Of a stretch of 64,000 nucleotides of DNA, positions 55,855-64,000 are shown piece after piece. Position 1 is the stretch's first letter. Every line of letters starts with the position of its first letter. A program made the position numbers and the translations under genes. The notes beneath the pieces are model-generated. The model did not search any database, was not told the origin of the DNA, and worked only from the letters and a program-made list of their open reading frames with translations. Origin of the DNA: Selaginella moellendorffii (taxonomy: Eukaryota > Streptophyta > Lycopodiopsida > Selaginellales > Selaginellaceae); the NCBI RefSeq assembly GCF_000143415.4, contig NW_003314276.1, forward strand, positions 1,724,107 through 1,788,106, written 5' to 3'.

Positions 55855-58071
55855 TTACTGAGATTCCAATGAGCTTTGTCTTGCGAGAGCCATGGTGGTA
55901 GTGCCAGTGATATCGGGACCGATTGATGATCCAATTCCAATATCTCCCACATTCTTGTAAGTATACCACCTGGCGCACAGAACATAGATTCCAAGATTGA
56001 TGATGCTGAGAAGGGTGAGCAGCCAGTAGAAGTAATCAATGTGAGCCCTGTTGAGATTGTCATTGATCCAGTTGCTGTCAACCCCGCCACCTTTTGTACT
56101 TGTAAACTTGACCACCATCTCCACGAGCAAGCTGCTAATGAAGCTCCCGATGGAGATGGTGCTGAGATAGAGCGCGGCTCCAATGCTTCGCATGGAATCC
56201 GGGGCTTGATCGTAGAAGAACTCGTTCTGGCCGACGGAGATGAAAACCTCGCAAACTCCCGTGAGCGCGTACTGGGGCAAGAGCCAGAATGCGCTCATCG
56301 GGACCGTCGTCTGGGGGCGATCCAACAGCCCGTGTTGCCTAGCCACTCGCAAGCGCTTCATCTCCACCAGCGCGGCGATGGCGATGGAGACGGTGGAGAT
56401 GACCTGCCCGATCCCGATGCGCTGGAGCATCGTGATCCCGCGCTCGTTGCCCGTGATCCGGCGCGCGAATGGCACGAAGTAGCGGTCGTAGAGCGGCAGG
56501 ATGATACAAATGGTGAGGGTGATGAAGAGTGGGAAGGAGGCGGCAGGGATCTGGAATCGCCCCAAATGCCGCTCCATGGTGTCGCCCTGGTTGAGGAAGA
56601 AGGTGCCCACCTGGGCGAAGACGCTGCTAAAGATGAGGTTCGTGAACCAGATGGGCATCACTCGCACCAGGAGCTTCACTTCCTCGACTTGGGTCACTGG
56701 GCACAGGCTCCACGGCTTCACTTCCTTGCTCTGCAGATCCTTCTCGCTCACCACCGCCGCCTTCTCCAGGAATCTGCTCGCGATCAATCGAAGTAAGCTA
56801 AGATTGTTCTTCGCAGCTAGAGCTAGAAGTTTACTTACGTGAATTCTTTGCTCCTGGGGAGCTTCCGGATGTGTGGGAACTGCGCCTCCTTGTCGCTCAG
56901 CTCGTACAGCTTCTCATCGTCGTCTGGAACGCTCACATTCCACTTCCTGGTGGCCGCCACCAGGACCTGGGCGACGCGGGTGAAGGGACTCCCAGCGGGC
57001 TTTTGGGTGCGATAGTTTGATCTCCCGGAGAAGAAGAGGAGGGTGGCGAGGGCGACGACAGCAGCGGCGCCGCCCCATCCCCACGTCCATCCGTAAGTCA
57101 CCTGGATGTAGACGAGGACACTGACCGAGAACAAGTTCCCCGAGCTGATGCTCACGAACCACCAGTTGAGGAAGGACATTTTGCGCTTAGATTCCTGCGG
57201 GTCTTCCTCGTCGAATTGGTCCCCCGCGAAGGAGGTGACGTTGGGTTTGATCCCGCCGGCGCCCAGCGCCATGAGATAGAGCGCAAAGTAGAAGAATCCC
57301 GACTGGATGGAGCTCACGGGCTGGTTTTGCTCGGCCTTGATGCCCGGGACGCTGACGGACATGGTGACGAGAACCAGAGCCTGCGAGGAGGATGAATCAT
57401 CAAGATACCCAAAAGTTCACAATGGAATCTAGAAAGGTGGAAGGAACAGAGAGACAAGGATGGCATTTTGGAACTTGGGAGCTTTACCATGAGATAGATG
57501 CAGAGGAAGATGGACAGGGTGAGGTATCGGCCGAGGAAAGCGTCGCCGAGAAACGCTCCCAGGAGTGGCGTCAGGAAGAGAGTTCCGCTCCAATTGTTCA
57601 CGTTGGTGGCAGCGTCTGCTCGATTCTCGTGGAGCTGCTGAAAGAGATAGTTGGCCAAGTTGGAAGAGATGGCGTAGTACGCAACTCGCTCACACACCTC
57701 GCAACCTGGTGATCGTTCACAGAGACACACAGTTCCATCAGGAACAGGGAGGGGAAGATAAAGAGAAAAGTATTAGAAGAAAGATGGAGATGATCAAGAA
57801 AGAGGAGTATAGATATCGCAGCAGCATGAGAAGCGAGTGTTATTCCGTTTGTCGCAAAAGGTGAGTGGGACATTTGCTTACCGAAGATGAGCCAACAGGC
57901 TTTCCAGTTCCCGCTTGTCGATTTCCTCGACGGTCTGTTCCACACGTCGGTGGCATTGTTCGAAACCAAGTCATCGGGCTCCACGAATTCATCGCTGCTA
58001 AACTTCTTCTCCTCCACCGCTGCTGCTGCTGCTGCTGCTGCTGCGGCCATTCCGATCGATCGATCTGGCAT
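55855..58071 (-). CDS. NPF/PTR (NRT1/peptide transporter) family transporter
   Basis: Four exons: 58071-57882, 57705-57488, 57380-56839 and 56773-55855, sum 1869 bp, 622 residues, the usual NPF length. It is a major-facilitator protein with about 12 hydrophobic segments and a central charged loop. The proton-coupling ExxER motif is at residues 66-70 ('EVCER'), followed by 'VAYYAISSNLANYL', 'NNWSGTLFLTPLLGAFLGDA' and the PTR signature 'ALGAGGIKPNVTSFAGDQFD'. The N-terminus carries ten Ala residues coded by a trinucleotide run (58020-58050). NPF members move nitrate, peptides or hormones with protons across membranes; the substrate cannot be read from sequence. Tail-to-tail with urease. The large plus-strand frame across 56041-56796 is its antisense shadow. 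Confidence 0.95.
58020..58050. repeat. (CTG)n microsatellite within NPF exon 1
   Basis: A run of about nine to ten CTG/GCA triplets coding Ala on the minus strand near the protein N-terminus. It is likely variable in length between alleles. Confidence 0.85.
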
Positions 58072-58151
58072 CGCCAAGAAACAAAACACTCGAAAAATCG
58101 TAAGCTTTTCGACGAGAAACTCTATAATGGCTACGAGGAGCAAACAAGTTC

Positions 58152-58272
58152 TCAAGACTGCGAGCTTTGGAGGAGGATAAGAGAGATCCTTGCTACTACT
58201 GCTACCACTGCCGCTGGTGCTAGCATCTTTCTTTCAACCGCATTGGCAGCGAAGCAGAGCAGCAAGGATTCC
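58152..58272 (+). repeat. Source-like copy of the segment found in the LINE
   Basis: Lies 80 bp upstream of the NPF start codon and matches 42656-42776. It keeps an open plus frame ('LWRRIREILATTATTAAGAS') that continues to 58311 but has no convincing start. It may be NPF promoter/5' UTR sequence or an exon of an unknown gene. Confidence 0.8.
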
Positions 58273-59695
58273 TTCTTCCCGGGATTCACAGAAGAAAATG
58301 GAAAAGTATGAGAGAACTGCCCGGGTTTGTGTTTGGGCGTTATAGAAGAGAGAAAAACTTCGAGCAGGAGTTTCAGTAGGATCCCCCGCGGCTGTACTGG
58401 ATGCAAACAATCATTTCCAGCCCAAAAGATGGAAGAAGAAGTTGAAAATTCTTCGAAGCGAGCGAACAAACGAGTGAGAGAGATGGAAACTAGCATGACA
58501 CAAACATGCAATGCAAGAACACACCTCTCAAACCCTCTCTCACAAACAAACACACAGACACACACACTCACACGCACGCTCACACCCAAAGTGTGTACAA
58601 GTGAGTTTAGTATGTCTTTGCTGGTACTATATAAGACTATCAAAACCAACCAAGATTGGAGAGAGGACAATCTATATGAGCCCAACACCATATAAATGCG
58701 TCTTCTTAAGAAACTAGGAGCCAAGATCTTACAGGAGATTGAACTGCTGTACTCACGATTCGATGAATGGATTGGCAAGAAAAACACACGAGAAATGGAG
58801 TGGAGTTTGATCAATTGCGCTTAAGCTTGTAGCGAGCTTGGATCATAGGTTGTGTGACAAGAGACGTACTTATATACCATGCCAGGGGGAGACAAAGAAG
58901 GGACACCACTACGCTATAAACCAGCTTATTAGCAAAAGTTTCTAGCATAGAAAAGAGAGAGAGACAGAGAAGCTATAGCATTTCTAGCGATTTGGTGCAA
59001 TTCTCCCCCTCAATTTGAGGAAGTGGGGCTGTAAATTAATACGCGATCGCGATCGGTACAGATTCTTCAAACCGTGATATCACACCGTACAAAAGCTTTG
59101 CCAGTGGGAATCGCATATTATGTTTGCTAGTACTGAATTTACATTAGAGATCCATATATTATGGAGAGAATTTTTTGCCAGCAACATATATATAACACTG
59201 CGCTCATAACTTGGCTGGATCACCTCGTGGCTTTCGGAGGGACAGAGATTCTTTGCACCGACAATCAAATAGATCCCCCAAATCGTTGTCCTGCAATGGT
59301 GGAACTTTGGTTGGTTCTCGCGGCTCTTGGCTTCAAATGCCTCAAAGTTCTAAAAACACAGTCCTTGGTGGTTGTACGGATAGGAGTCTTCGTGCCACAA
59401 ATCCTTTATCAATTATTTATTGGCACATCGCACCACCAGTTAGCTATAAAGGTAAATGTTTCAAGCTTCTATAATTTGGAAATGGCATGATTTCTTCAGA
59501 GGTGCCAGCAGAAAATTAAACAGTGGTTTAGAGAGAACATGAAAAAAGAAAGTCAGCCAGCCCAACGATGCACACAACAAAAATCAAAACGAATACAAAA
59601 AAGATCAGTCAAACAAAGAAAAAAAAAAGGTTTGAAAGTCAGCAGTCAGCTCCGAGAACAAGGAAAAAGGGGGAAGCTTGATCTCTGAGCTAGAG
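58273..59695. other. NPF upstream region and spacer
   Basis: Holds a CA/CACT-rich microsatellite at 58550-58590 and a GA run at 58950-58970. Open frames (58152-58814 minus, 58327-58695 plus, 59161-59490 plus) show no recognised domain. Most likely promoter and non-coding DNA. Confidence 0.5.
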
Positions 59696-59767
59696 TATCA
59701 GAGCCAGGTTTCGATCCTGGGACCTGTGGGTTATGGGCCCACCACGCTTCCGCTGCGCCACTCTGAT
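59696..59767 (-). tRNA. Initiator tRNA-Met (CAT)
   Basis: 72 nt without CCA. The acceptor stem ATCAGAG pairs with CTCTGAT with discriminator A. The D-arm has 'GTGGCGCAGCGG'. The anticodon loop 'CCATAAC' carries CAT. The T-arm reads 'GGATCGAAACC', with the A of initiator tRNAs in place of the T of elongators (GATCGAAA). A T-run for Pol III termination follows on the minus strand at ~59662-59668. It lies 73 bp beyond the SCAMP stop codon on the same strand. Its 3' end is the complement of the primer-binding sites at 19636 and 26380. Confidence 0.96.
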
Positions 59768-59839
59768 AACGCGATGATAAAAATCGCAAACGATACCTTG
59801 ACATTCTGCAAAACTGACAAAGAAGTGAACGAGCAGTTT

Positions 59840-61488
59840 TTAAGCTCCGCCGGATTGCCTCTTGGACTCCGCCGCCGCTCCGCTGTTTCGGAAGTAGCGG
59901 TACACTTGCTGCATGATTCAAAGAAGAACTCACGAGCGATTTAACCAGGATCAATCTTGCTCTTTTTTTTCGGTTTTACCTGGAGTACCCAGATGCACAG
60001 CAACGTTTCCAAGCAGAAGAGAGCAAAGCCGACGAGATAGAGGATCTGGAACATGAAGGTATCAATTAGCGAGTTGGCAAGAGAAAGAGTTTGCGTTTCC
60101 AAGGAACAGATTTTTTACCCCGACTCCAACCGTGTTGCTAAACACTTGCAGCGCTGGCAAGATACCCCTGTAAAAACGAGTCATTCGTGAATCAACGGGA
60201 TAACCGGACAGTGATAACTCACGCAAGGGACTTCCCCTTGAAGACGATAGGGGGTCCAATTGACGCGACGATGCAAAAGCAAATGTGGACCTGTAGAGCT
60301 GGGTCTTAGCACTCATATCTTTCGAAAGAAACTTTGATATGGAAATCGTTGTGTACCAGATAGCAGAGGAAGAACCATCCAAACCGCAGGCCACTGTCGC
60401 TCCTGGAAAAGCAAACGAGCTGAAGAAACGTCCCGTGAGAGTGACACACAATACCTCATTGCTTTGTACAGAGGTCGATACCACAGTCCATACGATCCGG
60501 GAATTCCAGCTAGCATGTAAATGATCGCGAGGAACCAGATTTGGACACCTGCGGCACCTTGACTTTAGCACAGCAAGAAAGAAACAACCGATGATAACAG
60601 CAAGATTGTGATATACCGTAGGAGGAGCTGACGGCTTTGTGAGCCCAAGCTCCCGAGACAGCGATGAAATTCCACGCGAGGCACAACACGAAGCCTGTAC
60701 GAGAGAGAGAGAGAGAGAGAGAGAGAAGTTCGTAAAGCACAGGCTTTCGAAAGAAGCAAAAACAAAAACGAACCGAGCCAGCTCGCGAAAGCCATGTACT
60801 GTAGGCGTTGAAGATGCAATGGAATGTCGCGACGAATGTCATGGCGGATGATCGGGAAAAAGGGAGGCCAGTTCTTCTCCTCTAGAAAGATTCCAGCTGC
60901 ATAAACTTGTTTATCATCGAAGACATAATAAATCTGGACAGCTTACCTCGCGCAGCTTGTGCTTCCAGCTTTCGCAGCTCCTGAAACAAAGTAAGCATTT
61001 CTCTTTAAGGGAGGGAAGAAAAACATTCCAACAGGGGGCTACTTACTTGCTCACGCCTGGTCAGCTGTTCTTCCTTCTCTTTGAGCTCCCGTTCTTTCTT
61101 CCGGATCGACTCCTGCCACGACGACACACGGCCAAAGCTCGAATCTTTTGCACGTAGGGCGGCTTACCGAGCGATCGGAAAGAGGTATTTCGTCGGTCGC
61201 GTCGCGAGAAGAGGTGAATCTCTCCGCGGCGAGCGTCGGCAGCCTGGGGCCAGCCTGCTGGAACGAAAAACACAGGGATTTCAGCAAAAAGAACACAATG
61301 CCAGTCAAATCCGTGACATGCATCGCCGGAGTGGCCGCAAGATCGCGGCGGCGGAGGCTAAGAAGCAAAAGAAGAGCTCGAAAGATCCCGAGCGAAGCTC
61401 GAGCGCGCGCGACACTCACCGCGAACGCAAAGGGATTGGCGCCTCCTCCATCGTCGTCCTCAAAGGGATTCTTGTCGACGCCAGGCAT
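59840..61488 (-). CDS. Secretory carrier-associated membrane protein (SCAMP)
   Basis: Twelve exons: 61488-61420, 61257-61168 (or from 61254), 61112-61047, 60980-60947, 60896-60774, 60694-60617, 60548-60455, 60402-60333, 60290-60223, 60167-60119, 60045-59980, 59908-59840, giving 291 (or 290) residues. The N-terminus has NPF motifs at residues 7-9 and 18-20, then a charged coiled coil ('[19 protein letters not shown]') and '[16 protein letters not shown]' before the membrane part. Four membrane segments follow with '[10 protein letters not shown]' between them and 'GILPALQVF' before the last. A short cytosolic tail '[10 protein letters not shown]' ends it. SCAMPs cycle between plasma membrane and endosome/TGN. 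Exon 2 has tandem CAGCAG acceptors (NAGNAG). Confidence 0.95.
60699..60726. repeat. (GA)n microsatellite in SCAMP intron 5
   Basis: About 14 GA dinucleotides lie close to the 3' splice site of the intron (on the minus strand a CT-rich tract before the acceptor), so its length could influence splicing. Confidence 0.85.
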
Positions 61489-61508
61489 CTTTCCGCGGCG
61501 AGCTGCTC

Positions 61509-61516
61509 AAACCCTA
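61509..61516 (+). promoter_or_regulatory. Telo-box upstream of SCAMP
   Basis: AAACCCTA about 20 bp upstream of the SCAMP start codon (minus gene). Telo-boxes are known promoter elements of plant housekeeping genes; activity here is inferred. Confidence 0.4.
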
Positions 61517-61702
61517 TCGACCGTCGCCGCCAAAACAATGTATGAAAGAGAGACTCTTTGGAAGCGAGATCCTTATTAGTGCGTAACAGGGATTAGCGCG
61601 TAATTAGGGCTCTTCCCGCGCGGGTTCAAATCCTTACTTTTTTTAACACCAAAATCAATCAAACCGGTGAAGAATAGTAAATTCACCTTTTTATCAGCGA
61701 TT

Positions 61703-61774
61703 GGGCATTTGGTCTAGTGGTATGATTCTCGCTTTGGGTGCGAGAGGTCGCGAGTTCGATTCTCGCAATGCCCC
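61703..61774 (+). tRNA. tRNA-Pro (TGG)
   Basis: 72 nt. The acceptor stem GGGCATT pairs with AATGCCC, discriminator C. The D-arm is 'TGGTCTAGTGG', the anticodon stem CTCGC/GCGAG encloses loop TTTGGGT with anticodon TGG, and the T-arm is 'CGCGAGTTCGATTCTCGCA' in pieces (stem GCGAG/CTCGC). T-rich sequence follows within 30 bp as Pol III terminator. Confidence 0.97.
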
Positions 61775-61888
61775 TATTCTTAAGTTTCTTATTTTTATTT
61801 ATTATTATCTCTAGAAAACTTATTCACGTTTTTTTTTATTATTATTATCTCTAGAAAACTTAATTTGTAGAATAAAATACACAATCTT

Positions 61889-62191
61889 TTAGCTGCATGA
61901 GAATCCTCCAGGAACGTTGAGAGCGCAAGTGTTAACATAAGCATCAAAGTCGGACAAGCTGAGAGTTCCTTGGAGGAGGCTACAGAAGCAATCCAGGCTG
62001 AGCTCCTTGACCCTCGCACAACACGCAGCGCTGGGCGAATTCATCAGCGTCCCGGCGCTAATGCACGGCGACACCTTGTCCTGGATCTTTGCTCGGTCCT
62101 CGCATTCGCCCACCACACCTTTCACCACCACCAAGAGCATCAAAGCCATCACCAAAACCAAGATCGAGAAGCTCTTCCCAGCGATCGCCAT
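61889..62191 (-). CDS. Non-specific lipid-transfer-like protein (8-Cys)
   Basis: A single-exon gene of 100 residues from the ATG at 62191. A signal peptide covers about residues 1-28 ('ILVLVMALMLLVVVKGVVG'). The mature part has eight Cys at 30, 43, 57, 58, 68, 70, 89 and 99 in the plant 8-Cys order C-C-CC-CxC-C-C, giving four disulfides around a lipid cavity. The protein should be secreted and bind lipids; the short size and CxC spacing fit DIR1/type-2-like LTPs. No GPI-anchor tail is present. A (GA)n tract lies directly upstream of the start in the 5' UTR. An in-frame upstream ATG at 62380 would not give a signal peptide at the N-terminus, so 62191 is preferred. Confidence 0.92.
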   Translation of the reverse strand: MAIAGKSFSILVLVMALMLLVVVKGVVGECEDRAKIQDKVSPCISAGTLMNSPSAACCARVKELSLDCFCSLLQGTLSLSDFDAYVNTCALNVPGGFSCS

Positions 62192-62194
62192 CTT

Positions 62195-62226
62195 CTTCTC
62201 TCTCGCTCTCTCTCTCTCTCTCTCGA
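62195..62226. repeat. (CT)n / (GA)n microsatellite, LTP 5' UTR
   Basis: About 14 CT dinucleotides (GA on the LTP strand) end 4 bp upstream of the LTP start codon. GA-rich 5' UTR tracts can influence transcription or translation; no effect can be claimed here. Confidence 0.8.
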
Positions 62227-62398
62227 TGATCTCGATCACTACAACACCATCACAATCTCCAGGAGGGAGGATGAGCAGACTTATCTTCACAAGAAACCCG
62301 CGGGGGCATGCGCGTTTCTCGTGGAGCTTGAGACTAGATACACAAGGATCGTCGACAAGTTCAGAGATCTCCCTAATCAATCACTGTTTACTTGGAGT

Positions 62399-63354
62399 TT
62401 ATTTGCGGACGGGGAGATTGCTTTGGATCCAAGCACCGTAGCCGCCACCCATGTCCGTGACTCCAGTGAATCCCTGTCATGATCCACACGTAAGCCTCTC
62501 TCCCTTGAAAACAACTAGAAGAGAAAAAAACAAAGAGAAACGACAAGCTCACGAAGGCTGAGGGAGATACCGAAGCAAGAAGTTCCGTGGCCGCAGCCAT
62601 TGATCTTCGACCACTCTGGCAACCCTGTCAAAGAACACGAAACAGAGAGTTTGCATTGGTATCAAACTTTTGTCTTCGCACAATCATACCACTACAATCT
62701 CGTCCTCTTTGTTGAATCGTGTTGACACTTCTGGGACAAAGTCTAAGTTGGTGATCATGCCTACAAAGAAGAGGCTGTGAGTGAGCGAGCACTGTGAAAA
62801 AAGAGAGAGCTCTACTAGACCTGTTCCAGATTTGTACATGAATGGAATATTGACAGCACCCTCGACATGGCCGGCCGCGAACTCTTCTGGAGTTCTGGAA
62901 GATCATAAAATGATAGATCATGAGTAAGAACTAGGACGATTGATCTAAAGAGATCATACCTGACGTCGAGGTAATGGTGCCCAGCTTTGAGAAGATCATG
63001 AGCGACTTGCACAGGAACGCTGCTCACGGCCGATTCGGTGCTGCTGCTCCTAAACGCTCGAAATCTTGCAAAAGAAAGAAGAACACGAGCTTCTCAAGCG
63101 GGCGCGACCAATTTACCGATTTACCTGTTCTGCCAAGAAGACATGCTCGATGATGATCCGTAAGCGCTGCGCACGGCCACTACTGGCATGCGATTGCTCG
63201 CCGCTCTGCCGCTGCTGGAGCATTCCAGAGAGAGATCGCCTCCTCTTAAAGATCCTCCGAGGGATGCCGACGCAAACCCTGAAATCGATGATCTTGATCC
63301 AGCGCCGCATGCGAGCCAAGAGCAAGAGGACGGTCGAACAGTAGCCAGCGCCAT
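62399..63354 (-). CDS. Chloroplast-type rhodanese (sulfurtransferase)
   Basis: Six exons: 63354-63125, 63064-62960, 62894-62821, 62760-62690, 62624-62571 and 62473-62399, sum 609 bp, 202 residues. The first ~75 residues are Ser/Ala/Arg-rich without acidic clusters, like a plastid transit peptide. One rhodanese domain follows: 'VPVQVAHDLLKAGHHYLDVR', 'TPEEFAAGHVEGAVNIP', and the active loop 'GCQSGRR' with Cys162. It ends 'DMGGGYGAW.QSNLPVRK'. The single-domain layout matches the plant STR14-16/SEN1 group. It would transfer sulfane sulfur from thiosulfate or a related donor; in vivo partners are unknown. The divergent PPR gene starts 271 bp away. Confidence 0.94.
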
Positions 63355-63624
63355 GATTCTACCAAGAAAAGTTCGAGGATCGAGCGATCGGCGCCAAAAA
63401 AGATGTTTGATTCAAAAATCTGGATGAAATAAGAGAGCTCAACTAACGGTGTTGCCCTGCCTCCTCCTTGTTCTTTCGGGACGTCCGGGTATTTGTTTTT
63501 GCCACCGGCTGGAGCCGGTTACATGTGGATAAGGCTTTCCGCTTTTACGGGCTGCGGCCGGTTCGTCACTGATTGCGACCGGCCCTGGAGCTTTCCCGTC
63601 TAGTAAGCATGTTTCCGGATCAGA
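63355..63624. promoter_or_regulatory. Divergent upstream region, rhodanese and PPR genes
   Basis: 270 bp between two divergent start codons, probably a shared promoter region. 'gccaccggctggagccggtt' and 'ggccggttcgtcac' give a GCCGGTT repeat at ~63496-63580. No TATA box is obvious. Confidence 0.45.
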
Positions 63625-64000
63625 ATGTCCAGCTCGTGGACTGGACTTTCCAGCTCATGGAGCCGCCGCCAGTGGATCCAAGCGATCCAATCGTGCAAAA
63701 CGTTGTCCGAAGCGGCGAGGATCCACTCGCTGGCGGAGAAGATCTTTGCCAGCGACGACGCCCTGATCGTCACGAAGCTGATCGAGATGTATGGCAAATG
63801 CGGGAGCGTGAGGAAGGCCCGGGCGATTTTCGACGCCATCCCGGGCTCTCGCAGGGATTCCTTCGCGTGGGTCGCGATGCAGTGCGTGTACGCGCGCAAC
63901 GGCGAGTTGGACGAGGCCAGGGCGCTGTTTGATGCGATGCCGGAGAGGGATCTTGCAGCATGGAATGCGATGCTTTCAGCATTTGCCCGTCTTGGGCATT
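63625..64000 (+). CDS. Pentatricopeptide repeat (PPR) protein, 5' part
   Basis: An open frame from the ATG at 63625 to the window end (125 codons, continuing). After 'RRQWIQAIQSCKTLSEAARI' come PPR units: 'TKLIEMYGKCGSVRKARAIF' and 'YARNGELDEARALFDAMPER', then 'DLAAWNAMLSAFARLG'. The alternation of unit types fits the plant PLS class. Such proteins bind organelle RNA for editing or processing. No intron is seen so far, as is usual for the family. A longer plus-strand frame from 63573 in another phase is a shadow. Confidence 0.92.
   Translation, partial: MSSSWTGLSSSWSRRQWIQAIQSCKTLSEAARIHSLAEKIFASDDALIVTKLIEMYGKCGSVRKARAIFDAIPGSRRDSFAWVAMQCVYARNGELDEARALFDAMPERDLAAWNAMLSAFARLGH

Noticed and set aside
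56041-56796. 251-codon plus-strand open frame
   Set aside because: It lies exactly opposite NPF exon 4, whose reading frame has the conserved transporter motifs. The plus frame is a GC-driven antisense shadow.
57865-58311. 148-codon plus-strand open frame covering NPF exon 1 and upstream
   Set aside because: The first half is antisense to NPF exon 1. Only the 3' part (58152-58311) is kept as a separate observation because it is duplicated in the LINE.
61051-61579. Long overlapping open frames on both strands around the SCAMP 5' end
   Set aside because: They run through SCAMP exons 1-3 and their introns in wrong phases; the SCAMP exon model explains the region.
62007-62482. Plus-strand open frames of 144-170 codons over the LTP gene
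   Set aside because: They are antisense to the LTP gene with its signal peptide and eight Cys, and include the CT microsatellite translated as Ser/Leu.

Overview
The window looks like nuclear DNA of a land plant, most likely a lycophyte of the Selaginella type (inference). The gene set is plant-specific: a single-chain urease, a TGA-class bZIP, an NPF/PTR transporter, a plant SCAMP, an 8-Cys lipid-transfer protein, a chloroplast-type rhodanese, a PPR protein and CYP72-clan P450s. The introns are short, about 45-110 bp, as in that lineage. A run of 100 N (12880-12979) shows the sequence is a scaffold.

The left part (1 to ~45 kb) is AT-rich and dominated by retrotransposons. It holds decayed Ty3/gypsy remnants (2.9-5.1 kb minus, 13.1-16.1 kb minus, 17.3-19.2 kb plus, 38.6-40.2 kb both strands). 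One structurally complete gypsy element (19403-24290) sits in the 3' LTR of its older relative. A complete but decayed copia element lies at 26221-30863 and a LINE remnant at 40.6-43.2 kb. Three copies of one CYP72-clan P450 gene lie between these. Copy 1 (8207-9957, plus) has a frameshift, copy 2 (25870-32230, plus) is split by the copia element, and copy 3 (33664-35406, minus) is intact at 510 codons.

The right part (~45.7-64 kb) is compact and gene-dense. In order it holds a membrane RING-H2 E3 ligase (minus), a TGA bZIP factor (minus), urease (plus), an NPF/PTR transporter (minus), an initiator tRNA-Met (minus), a SCAMP (minus), tRNA-Pro (plus), an nsLTP (minus), a rhodanese (minus) and the start of a PPR gene (plus, cut by the window end). 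Exon sums for all the multi-exon genes come out in frame, which supports the models.

The genes do not form one pathway. Urease and the NPF transporter are tail-to-tail neighbours and could both serve nitrogen use, but this is only context. The TGA and urease genes are divergent and share a 1.24 kb upstream region with a cluster of three TGACG cores. The initiator tRNA-Met matches the primer-binding sites of both complete LTR elements. I found no CRISPR array, operon or obviously new defence-like system. The best leads are the two target-site-proven insertions, the P450 family decay series, a ~120 bp genic segment copied into the LINE, the SCAMP/tRNA-iMet arrangement, and an unrecognised coding-like fragment at 43.86-44.7 kb.
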